DNA from: Tricholoma matsutake
Lineage: Eukaryota > Basidiomycota > Agaricomycetes > Agaricales > Tricholomataceae
Direction of reading: 5' to 3'
NCBI GenBank assembly: GCA_026075535.2
Contig: AP026543.1
Location: forward strand, 8,494,001 to 8,558,000
DNA: 64,000 bases
Positions 55,655 to 64,000 of the stretch are shown here, piece by piece. The notes beneath the pieces are model-generated. The model was not told where the DNA came from. It saw only the letters and a list, made by a program, of their open reading frames with translations, and ran no database searches. The translations under genes were made by a program, and so were the position numbers. The stretch's first letter is position 1. Each line of letters begins with the position of its first letter.

Positions 55655-56362
55655 TGTCAAGAACCATTCCTCACCCGATCGGAACCTGCATCCATCCGAC
55701 CCTTTCCCACACGTCGAACATGACTTTTGCCTATGCCTCCCGATTTTGTTCCCAGCTGCCTTGCACTGCCCACACTGCTGTGCACCAGGCTGCCCTTGTA
55801 CAGCATCCACGGCTGCCTTTCCAAGGCTGCTGTCTCTATTGCAAATTCGACTATGGATTCCTGTGCGGCTCCCACTAGATAATTTATCTACACAGTCGAG
55901 ACACTGCTGCAGTCTTCGTTCCTGTTCCACATTATTCCGGACTACAGTATTTAAGCTTAGTTAGTTTTGCCTTGTATTCCTCAGTTTGTATATCGACATA
56001 GACTCGACTTTACCCTGCCAATCTAAAACCTCCTTCTACTCCAACCCCTGTCCTCTAAGAGTCTGAACTCCATTCGACTCAACCTCTAGTCTCCCTCTGA
56101 AGTTCTAGTCTCATCTGAACTTAACCTAAGTCCCTCCGTACTCCTCCCCACATTTACCCACACTCTCCCGCTCCTACCTCTAAACCCTTGACTTGAAATT
56201 AGGACACCAGACAAGGTGAAGGGTGCAGCTTCTTACAAGCTGAAGCCAAGTCCTTTCCGTTTCCCCTCCCACAGAATCTGCATCGACCTGACAATCTCCT
56301 GCTATCATCACCCGCAGTGTCCGGTCAGATTCCAAAGCGGCCTCTAGGATCAGTTCTTAACA
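55655..56362 (+). repeat. C2 5' LTR
   Basis: 708 bp. It starts TGTCAAGAAC and ends GTTCTTAACA, a 9-of-10 terminal inverted repeat. Confidence 0.8.
55949..55993 (+). promoter_or_regulatory. LTR TATA box and predicted transcript start, family C
   Basis: TATTTAAG at 55949-55956. AGTTTGTATAT at 55983-55993, about 31 nt downstream, is complementary to the primer site at 56365-56375 except for one position explicable by CG to TG. Confidence 0.5.
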
Positions 56363-56375
56363 GTATATACGAACT
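56363..56375 (+). other. Self-primer binding site, family C
   Basis: ATATACGAACT (56365-56375), 2 nt after the LTR end, pairs with 10 of 11 nt of AGTTTGTATAT in the LTR. Confidence 0.55.
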
Positions 56376-56400
56376 CACACTTCACTCATCCATTCCTCTC

Positions 56401-57772
56401 TATGACCCCTACTGAGACCCGCCAGCGCACAACAAGAAATTCCCAATGCGCCAGTACTATTCCAGGGATCTCTGCAATCCAGTGATCCACCCTTTCTGAC
56501 CCTCGACCTGCTACTACATTTGGAGTGTCTTCCAGACCCTCAAACATCTTCTGACAAATCGGCTCAGGAGCCCCCTCAATCAGTGCCAATCTCATGTCCA
56601 CCCATGCCCCGCAACCTTCTGGCAACCCAGAAGGTTTTTGATCAAGAACTCCCCTTGAGTACGTAGGGGGCATCAACCAGCCTGAACCCTATGGGTTGGA
56701 AGATTGTGGTCTAGAGGACGGACCTCCCGGCAGACCCGATGACCCTAGCAGTCCAGATGGCCCTGGGGGTGACCCCAATCCCAATGATCCTGACAATCAA
56801 CCTCCCACAGGGGGAAACCCTGATCCAGGGCATAGGTTCATAGATGTTCTTTACAACCTCTCGGAGAGTATCTGCACCCTCTGACAAAACAACGCACCCA
56901 AGACCGAGAAAATCAAAGTTCGCAACCCCGACACCTTTGATGGCTCCAACCCAAAGAAACTTGGAGACTTTCTAGTCTCGTGTAATCTTCATTTCCGTGA
57001 CCGCCCACATGTATTTTCCTCTGATGAGAAAAAGATCATATTTATCCTTTCTTATTTTAAAGGATCAGCTCTCAGTTGGTTTGAACCTGGTCTTAATGAC
57101 CCGACAGATTCTGCACACTGGATGTGGGACTATGAAGCTTTCCTTGCTGAGCTGGAAAGCAACTTTGGTCCACACAACCCAGTCGGAGACACGGAAAAAG
57201 CTCTCTCTGACCTAGCAATGAAGAAAGGTGGTCGCATCACGAAATATAACGTTGACTTCAGGGAATTAGCTTCTAGGGTCAACTGGAATGAAGCAGCCCT
57301 TCATGACTGCTATTTCCGCAGTCTTCCGCTCTGACTTTGCATAGAAGTTCTTCGGGGTGGTAAACCCAACACCCTTGCAGAACTGCGCTTGAAAGCACAG
57401 GGCTGCGATGATATCTATTGGATGCAGGAGGATGAATCCCATTTCAAAACAAAGAATTCCAGTAACTCTAGTCAGAAGGACTCTTCCCCACTGACAAACC
57501 AAGCCACTTCAAACTCTGCTTGTGGTAACACCTCCAACCAGCAGTCTTCCGCGACAAAGAACACTTCCCGGGACAAGCCCAAGTTGTCCATCTCCGATAA
57601 GTTGGGGAAGAACGGCAAGCTTACTGGGGAGGAACGAGAATGTCGCATGAGAGAACGACTTTGTCTCTACTGCGGTGAGGAAGGGCACATAGCAGGAAAC
57701 TGCCCGAAATCCAAAGCCGCAAAAGCCCATGCATCCACTGTTGTTCCTGAGACTACAGACTCAGAAAAATAG
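56401..57772 (+). pseudogene. Gag, family C (C2)
   Basis: Begins about 56401 (MTPTETRQRTTRNSQC). A Pro/Asp/Gly-rich segment (PNPNDPDNQPPTGG) leads to a gag domain (KGSALSWFEPGLNDPTDS, GPHNPVGDTEKALSDL, YNVDFRELASRV) and a CCHC knuckle ([14 protein letters not shown], about 57670). TGA interrupts it at about 56882 and 57332 (after Ser-Leu-Pro-Leu, likely an old Arg), and the N-terminal part is frameshifted. Confidence 0.85.
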
Positions 57773-57779
57773 TCCGCAA

Positions 57780-60700
57780 CCCTCAGGATACAGCCATTGG
57801 GGCTGGGGGTTGCATTGACCTTACCCACTTGGCTGCCTACATTCATCTCAATGTGTCTGCTCTTTCCGACCCTGACTCCCTAACCATTCTTTTAACCTTT
57901 CCTGACTCGTCTGCCCCTTTCCGAACCCTTATCGACTCTGGCTCCTCCCACTGCTTCCTTGACTCCTCTTTTGTGTTGAATAACCAACTCAGGACGGAAT
58001 CCATTAACCTGATTGGTTTATGACTCTTTGATGGAACTTGCAACTCCACCATAACTCAGATTGTCAAACTTCCGGTCACTTTCCCTGCTGGTGAAGTATT
58101 CAATTTGTCATTTTATGTAACCTTGCTCGACTCTTCCTGTTCTGCTGTACTCGGTCATAACTGGCTGAAGCAATACAATCCATTGATTGACTGGTCTTCA
58201 AGCCAACTTGCTTTCCGCTCTGCAGATCATAGAGGTCCAGCACCCTTGATGTCACCTTTGTCCCCAAATCTTCTGGTAGAAATCCTCGATTCCTCCACAC
58301 TTTCCAAAACCCCCATTCCTCCTAAATTTACACCCCCTGACATCTCCTTCATCAACACTGCCACTTATGCATGTGCTAGCAAACTTCCTGGGGCAGTAGC
58401 TTTTCAGATGACCTTTGCTCCAGAAGGGTTATCTGCCCACTCTGCCCAATCTGCTAACTCATCCAACCTCTCCAATATTCTGCCCGAGTATCACGAATTC
58501 ACTGATGTCTTTAATAAGACTAAAGTGGATACCCTTCCTCTGCATCGGTCTTATGACCTCAAGATAGAGACAGAAGACAATACTCCTCTGCCTCCAGGCC
58601 GAATGTATTCTCTCTCCCCCTCTGAATTAGAAGCCTCACAAATCTTTATTGATGAAAATGTCCGCTCAGGTTTCATCTGCCCATCCAAGTCTCCACATGG
58701 TGCTCCGATTCTCTTTGTCAAGAAGAAGGACGGTAGTCTCCGACTTTGTGTCGACTACTGAGGACTCAATCGTCTTACAAAGAAAGACCACTATCCCCTT
58801 CCTCTCATTTCTGACCTCCTCGACTCTCCCCGAAAAGCCCGCTTGTTCACCAAGATAGACTTGCGGCACGCTTACCACTTAGTCTGCATTGCAGACGGTG
58901 ACGAATGGAAAACTACTTTCTGCACCCGCTACGGATCTTTTGAGTGGTTGGTGGTTCCCTTTGGACTCACTAATGCACCTGCAGCATTCCAGCATTTTAT
59001 GAATGACATCTTCAGTGACATGCTGGATGTTTGTGTCATTGTATACCTCGACAACATCCTAATCTATTCTGATGACAAGTCCCAGCACGGGGCTCACGTC
59101 AAAGAAGTCCTCTGCTGTCTCCGGAAGAATGGACTTTACGCCTCTCCACAGAAAGGTGAGTTCCACAAAGCCACCATCAAATATTTAGGTTTCATCCTTT
59201 GACTGGATGGACTGGGGATGTCTGAAGATAAAGTCAAAACTGTGCTTGACTGGCCCAAGCCTAGGAAAGTTAAGGATATTCAATCCTTCTTAGGCTTTTG
59301 CAACTTTTACCGCTGCTTTATTAATGGCTATTCAGACATTGTCATCCCACTCACCCGCCTGACGCGGAAATCTGCGCCTTGGGACTTCAACAAGAAATGC
59401 TGCAATGCCTTTGAAAGGCTCAAACAAGAATTCACTCATGCACCCATCTTAACTCAATGGGTACCTGACTCACAGATGGTACTCAAAACAGACACTTCCA
59501 ACTATGCCTTAGCAGCTATCCTTACGGTTTACACTGCAGATGGAGAAATCCATCCGGTCGCTTTTCACTCCTGCTCCTTTAACCCCGCTGAACTAAATTA
59601 CGACACTCATGACAAGGAACTCTTGGCCATCTTTGAAGCCTTCAAACACTGGCAGCAGTACTTTGAGGGTTCTGCAAACCTGATTGATGTGGTCACAGAC
59701 CACAAAAATCTTGAGTACTTCAGCACTACCAAGTTGCTCACCCGCTGCCAGGCCCGTTGGTCTGAGTACCTTTCCCAATTCAATCTCATCATCCACTTCT
59801 GCCCTGGAAAACTAGGGGCCAAGCCAGATGCACTCACTAGACGTTGGGACGTCTACCGTAAAGGGGGAAATAGTGACTTCACCTCCATAAACCCAACCAA
59901 CTTCCGACCTGTATTCACACAGGAACAGCTCACCTCTTCCCTCCATGCCACCTATTTCGCCACACCCATTCTTCGACAAGCAGTAATCATGGATGTTGAG
60001 AAACTTCACCACAACATCTGCACCTCCCTACCCCTTGACCCCTGTTCTTCCACTCCCTCAGAAAAGCACTCGACATGCGGATCCACTTCACTTCCAGTTA
60101 TTACCTGCAAGGTGATGGTCAGACAGAACGACTTAATCAGACCTTGGAGCAGTACCTCCGGATCTTCTGCAACTATCAGCAGGACGACTGGTCTCACCTC
60201 TTACCCTTGGGCAAATTTGCCTACAACAATGCTCCTTCCGCCTCTACAGGCGTATCCCCTTTCTTTGCCAACAAAGGCTATCACCCAAACATTTCCGTCT
60301 TTCCAGAACGTGACTTAGCTTCACAGCACGCCTGCGAGTTCATCATCGACTTAGACAACCTTCATCAGGAGCTTTGGAAACAACTTGCAGCCACTCAAGA
60401 GCGTTATCAAGGTCCTGCGGACAAACATCGGGCACCCACACCTGACTTCAACATTGGTGATTCTGCCTATGTCAGTGCAGAAAATATCCGCACCACACGT
60501 CCTTCCAAGAAACTTTCTGAAAAGCACCATGGCCCCTTTGAAATCATCGCCCACCCGGGCACTCACTCAGTCACCCTGTGGTTCCCGGATCACATGCGGG
60601 CCATTCACCCTGTTTTCCATGTCTCTCAACTAGAGAAACACTTCCCAAACACAATTCCAAATTGAGTACAACCTCCACCTCCTCCAATCACCATTGATGA

Positions 60701-60912
60701 CAAGCTCAAATATGAGATCGCCGAAGTCCTTGACTTTGGAGTCAACAACCGACATCGCTGCAAGATTCTCTACCTCATCTGATAGGAAGGTTACCAGGGA
60801 ACCGACGAAGAGACTTCCTGGCTACCTGTTACAGAACTTGACCATGCCCAAGAACTCCTTGCGGATTTTCACACCCGCTACCCACAGAAACCCAGACTGT
60901 TACCCGCTTAAA
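57780..60912 (+). pseudogene. Pol, family C (C2), integrase half deleted
   Basis: Protease: TLIDSGSSHCFLDSS (intact D-S-G, about 57930). Reverse transcriptase has [26 protein letters not shown] and [11 protein letters not shown]. The catalytic motif is [10 protein letters not shown], where C1 keeps YLDD (GAC AAC against GAC GAC, a CpG change). RNase H: LKTDTSNYALAA. The integrase is missing from after LHHNICTSLP to ALDMRIHFTSSYY, so the HHCC finger and both Asp residues are gone. DGQTERLNQTLEQYL and the C-terminal HPVFHVSQLEK and chromodomain parts remain. TGA stops are at about 58021, 58759, 59200, 60663 and 60781. Confidence 0.88.
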
Positions 60913-60999
60913 GACTATTCACGTTACTTATTCACTCAGTCCAAACTCAGAACAAATTTTATTGAAAAAAGTTTTCTTTTTTTGGACCCAACTGGGTCC

Positions 61000-61994
61000 C
61001 TACACTACCACCGCTTCTCCCTCTCCATCTTCATCTCCCTCTCCCCCAACTTTGCCTGCGTCTCCGCCCTCATCCTTCTCCTCACCCTCCTCACCCTCTT
61101 CTTCATCCTCACTCTCCTCCTCGTCATCAGCTTGCCTTTTCTCCAGATATCTCTGGAAGGCCTCCCAGTCATCTCTGGATTTTTGGATCCTGCGTCTTTC
61201 CCGCCGGGACTCTCGCACCGCCCGCTCCACCTCTTCGTCACCCTTGTTACTCTCCTCCCCGGCACTTTCTTCCTCCACCCACTCTGGGTCCATAGCGTCC
61301 CAAATCTCCCCCATCAACTCCCACACCGCAGTAGCCACCTCAGCAAATCCCTTCCTTATCAACTTCATCATCTGTTGCATTACTTCCGGGTTTTCCCCGG
61401 TCGCCCCCGTCGTTCCCACCAGTTTTGCTGCAGGGGCTTCCTGCCCCTCCCACACTACCTCCTCGCACTTATGTTTAACGTGCATGCAGTTGTCACACAC
61501 ACGTCCCTTTGCACCCATCTTGAAACAAGCAATCTTTTGATATTTGCATCTAGGCCACTTGTCAGTAAAAAGAGACTGAAAAGGGAAACAAGTATGCACC
61601 TTTTGCAAGGCAATGCGGCCTGCACCCACACTGGACCCTCCGACCCCTCCGACCCCACTTGTGCCTTTGACTTGGTGACTTTCTTTTTCTTTGGGGACTT
61701 GCTCCCCTTGGCCTCATCCTCCAAACCTGCAGCCACAGCTGCCCACTTCTTCTCTGCTTGTCTTGCGGCCGATACCTCTTTTTTCCATGCCTCTGCCTGG
61801 CACACCTCCTCAGCCTTTGCAGCCTCCTCTGCAGCCTTCTGCACCTCCTGTGCCTGGCGCTCCTCCTCCCTTGCCGCTTCCTCCAGCTCCTTCATCTCCC
61901 ATTCCATCTGCTCCTTCATCGCCCGCTCCCTCTGTTCATGTTGGGCCCTCATTGCGGCCAATTTGATCTGTGCAGATACTGCTGGAGGGGACAT
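61000..61994 (-). pseudogene. Antisense gene in C2: coiled-coil, Cys-cluster, acidic protein
   Basis: Runs opposite to pol in the 1.1 kb between pol and the 3' LTR, starting MSPPAVSAQIKLAAM at 61994. The first 110 residues are a Glu/Ala/Lys coiled coil, followed by a Lys-rich KKKKVTKSK and a Cys cluster (LPCKRC, then after a one-base frame change near 61620 RCKYQKIAC, VCDNC, KHKC). Helical sequence and a long Glu/Asp tail follow. The Cys spacing (C-x2-C ... C ... C-x2-C ... C) recalls uncharacterised basidiomycete proteins with a Zn-cluster-like motif; DNA binding is inference. The plus-strand frame opposite (60694-62007) is Leu/Pro/Ser monotone and is the shadow. Codon quality favours the minus strand. 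Confidence 0.65.
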
Positions 61995-62118
61995 AATTGA
62001 TAGTTGATGGGAGAAGGAAAGAATGTGAAAATTTTTTCAACCAATTACCGCATTCAGAAAATTCAACCAACTTCCTCATTTGGACTCAAACCCTCATGTG
62101 CCTCATAGGCTCGGCACT

Positions 62119-62131
62119 AAGGGGGAAATAT
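62119..62131 (+). other. C2 polypurine tract
   Basis: AAGGGGGAAATA just before the 3' LTR start. Confidence 0.7.
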
Positions 62132-62343
62132 TGTCAAGAACCGTTCCTCGCCCGATTGGAACCCACATCCATCTGACCCTTTCCCGCACATTGAACATGG
62201 CTTTTGTCTATGCCTCCCAATTTTGTTCCTGGCCGCCTTGCACTGCCCACACTGCTGTGCACCAGGCCACCTTGTACAGCATCCATGGCTGCCTTTCCAA
62301 GGCTGCTGTCTCTATTGCAAATTCGACTATGGATTCCTGTGTG
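62132..62343 (+). repeat. C2 3' LTR, first 212 bp
   Basis: Matches 55655-55873 of the 5' LTR up to GATTCCTGTG, where element B2 is inserted. The remainder lies beyond the window. Confidence 0.9.
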
Positions 62344-62769
62344 TGTAAGGGGACTAAGGGGGTGCCCTGTGTGTTTTTCCTATTTTTTATGTTCGTCCCA
62401 TATTTTTCCCCACCTCATTTCCTTCTATTCTTCATTTTCTATGATTTTTCCGGATTTTATTACTAATTTTCCCTTGCTATCATGTTTGTATATGTTGACA
62501 CTTTTATATTTAGAGGCGGAGTACCCCTTCCGACACATACCCCTTGGTATGATGTCATTCGGCGGCCTTGATCCGCCTATCTCCGCCTTTTTCTATTTTT
62601 AGGTTATATTTGATTTTTGTCGTCTTCACATATACTGGGCATCAGCAAGGGGATCCTTAGAGTTTTCTCTTCGGATTTCCCTTTGCTAGGTGCGCCCCCA
62701 ATGCCTGTATTATGTAGTATAATTTTAACTTCGGATTTCCCTTTGCTAGAGGCTTAGGTTGCCCTTATA
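62344..62769 (+). repeat. B2 5' LTR
   Basis: 426 bp, TGTAAGGGGACT to GCCCTTATA. It contains a duplicated TCGGATTTCCCTTTGCTAG at 62671 and 62731, exactly 60 bp apart. Confidence 0.95.
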
Positions 62770-62781
62770 GTAGAAAACTCT
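62630..62781 (+). promoter_or_regulatory. Family B transcript start and self-primer pair
   Basis: ATATACT at about 62630 is a TATA-like box. AGAGTTTTCT at 62659-62668 is the predicted RNA 5' end. AGAAAACTCT at 62772-62781, 2 nt after the LTR end, is its perfect complement. Confidence 0.6.
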
Positions 62782-62935
62782 CCCCTAAGGCCCGAAAATC
62801 GCGAACGCGCTGCCCAAAATAGGCAGGTACGGACTGGACGACGCTTCCCAAAGCTCCACAGAGTCCCTACACACCGTTCCAGATACTCTCGCCTTTATTG
62901 CGCCGCCATTTTCGCCAAACGCGCTCCCTAGCGAC

Positions 62936-64000
62936 ATGGACGCATCAGAACGCTTCGACGCGCTTGAAAGCGACGTTTCCGGAATGCGCGCGCAAATCGA
63001 CTCGCTTAAATCTACGATTGAAAACTTCGTTAGGACCCTCCAGGCTAACCCTACGACTAATAGTTCCCCCTTCACGACTCCAAGCGCACCCAACAACGAT
63101 GTTTTGCCAAACGCGTCCACTAAGGAACGTGCCCAGATCAAACCGTCCCCCCCCGCCGAATTTAATGGTGCACGTGCGCAGGGACGTGCATTCCTTAATT
63201 CCTGTGAGTTATACATTAGTCTCCAGTCGCATCAATTCGTCGATGAGGCTGCAAAAATTTATTGGGCCTTCACATACATGAAATCTGAACGCGCCTATCT
63301 CTATGTGGACCGTATCCTACGTCAAACTAAAGAACTCGGTTCTCTACCTTTCTCCACTTGGGGTGACTTTCGAGCTGAGTTCGTACGCCACTTCTGCCCC
63401 CTCAATGAACGCCACCGAGCAGTGACACGACTTGAGTCATCCACTTACCACCAGGGACGTCGATCCGTGGACGACTATATCGATGAGTTCAAGGATTTGG
63501 TGGACATGGCAGGGTATGGGAGTGGGTTACCAGTGGTGGTGAAGTTCCGACGGGGGCTCAACCGAGAAATTCAGGACCAGATTGCACAGATGTTGGAAGG
63601 GCGCCCAGCGGACGATGATATCCTTGCTTGGTATGAAGCTGCTTCACTCTGTGACGAGAACCGACTCACAAATGCAGCGTTTAATGCTGCATTCCGTGCT
63701 CCAACTACCACTCATACACCCTACACCTTCAATCGAAGCCTCCCCCGCCCTAACCCCATTCCTGCTCGTCAAACTCCCACACCAGCCGTCAATATCCCAG
63801 TACCAATGGATGTTGATGCAGCCCGCAGCCGTGCACGTAAGTTGGATCTCTGCTACCGTTGTGGGGAACCTGGACACAGGGCTGGAGCGTGTCCCCATCG
63901 TCAGGATATCCGCATGCTCACCCCCGAGGGACGAGACGAACTCCTGCAAGATCTGTTGGCACTTGTAGATGTTGAGGAAGCGAAGGATCAAGTTGCAGAG
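62936..64000 (+). CDS. Gag, family B (B2), intact but truncated by the window
   Basis: ATG at 62936 (MDASERFDALESDVSG) in CGACATGG context. The frame is open to the end of the window (355 codons). A coiled-coil N-terminus (about 1-40) and a Thr/Ser/Pro linker lead to a gag domain (about 75-260: GRAFLNSCELYISLQSHQFV, FRRGLNREIQDQ, ILAWYEAASL) and a CCHC knuckle at about 305 (CYRCGEPGHRAGAC). A helical acidic tail corresponds to the last 30 residues of the B1 gag. Compared with B1 it keeps the 8-C run and the CGA codon, so it shows what the undamaged protein looks like. Confidence 0.93.
   Translation, partial: MDASERFDALESDVSGMRAQIDSLKSTIENFVRTLQANPTTNSSPFTTPSAPNNDVLPNASTKERAQIKPSPPAEFNGARAQGRAFLNSCELYISLQSHQFVDEAAKIYWAFTYMKSERAYLYVDRILRQTKELGSLPFSTWGDFRAEFVRHFCPLNERHRAVTRLESSTYHQGRRSVDDYIDEFKDLVDMAGYGSGLPVVVKFRRGLNREIQDQIAQMLEGRPADDDILAWYEAASLCDENRLTNAAFNAAFRAPTTTHTPYTFNRSLPRPNPIPARQTPTPAVNIPVPMDVDAARSRARKLDLCYRCGEPGHRAGACPHRQDIRMLTPEGRDELLQDLLALVDVEEAKDQVAE

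Larger units (their letters stand above)
55655..62343 (+). mobile_element. Ty3/gypsy family C element C2
   Basis: A plus-strand element with 5' LTR 55655-56362 and truncated 3' LTR 62132-62343 (element B2 is inserted in it). Gag and pol are homologous to C1. Most of the integrase N-terminal half is deleted, and an antisense gene lies between pol and the 3' LTR. Confidence 0.9.
62344..64000 (+). mobile_element. Ty3/gypsy family B element B2 (5' part, runs off window)
   Basis: Plus-strand copy of family B inserted in the C2 3' LTR. CTGTG at 62339-62343 is the left target duplication. It has a complete LTR, primer site and intact gag, so this copy may be less decayed than B1. Confidence 0.93.

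Noticed and set aside
4775..60912. TGA read as an amino acid (alternative genetic code)
   Set aside because: Where a second copy exists the site is CGA or CAA, A1 gag and B2 gag have no internal TGA, and other copies end at TGA. CpG decay explains the pattern better.
60694..62007. 437-codon plus-strand frame after C2 pol
   Set aside because: Only its first part (to about 60912) is the true end of pol. The rest is Leu/Pro/Ser monotone opposite a protein-like minus-strand gene with coiled-coil and cysteine motifs.

Overview
The window reads as a transposon-rich, gene-poor stretch of a basidiomycete (Agaricomycete-type) nuclear genome. The evidence is short GT-AG introns of about 43-100 nt, Ty3/gypsy elements with chromodomain integrases, a fungal-type Mutator-like (MULE) transposase, uncharacterised multicopy gene families resembling those of mushroom genomes, and heavy decay by CpG-to-TpG/CpA changes. 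No bacterial operon, rRNA, canonical tRNA or CRISPR array was seen. I cannot name a species. Family letters A-E below are local labels.

Layout. 1-3645: a Helitron-type helicase relic, a TA-flanked MITE, C/T-rich low-complexity DNA, a segment with four hairpins and a tRNA-derived SINE-like copy. 3646-21637: a three-level nest. A minus-strand family A gypsy element (A2) carries a plus-strand copy of the same family (A1, 3897-16145) inside its 3' LTR, and A1 carries a minus-strand family B gypsy element (B1, 5913-11945). All three 5-bp target duplications are intact. 21643-22941: the resumed low-complexity host DNA and a second SINE-like copy. 22942-26910: a decayed minus-strand gypsy (C1) with a 166-bp hAT-type MITE in its protease region. 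26919-28773: LTR and gag of gypsy D. 29410-31569: a decayed spliced gene of unknown function. 31570-36920: C-rich DNA, fold-back repeats and hairpins.

36921-52411 is the most interesting locus. A MULE transposase gene appears continuous with an upstream Ulp1/C48-like peptidase and a linker rich in SUMO-interacting motifs. It is split by a 10.8-kb gypsy element (E, 39580-50338) that carries an extra ORF of about 790 codons downstream of pol, itself hit by a solo family B LTR. 53700-55601: a decayed gene of unknown function. 55655-62343: gypsy C2 with an antisense gene between pol and its 3' LTR. 62344-64000: a second family B element (B2) inserted in the C2 LTR, with an intact gag running off the window.

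Across families A, B, C and D, the sequence just downstream of the 5' LTR is complementary to the predicted first 10-11 nt of the element's own RNA. The pairing covaries between families, as expected for Tf1/sushi-type self-priming. Almost all premature stops are TGA at places where a paralogue or family consensus has arginine, which fits methylated-CpG deamination.
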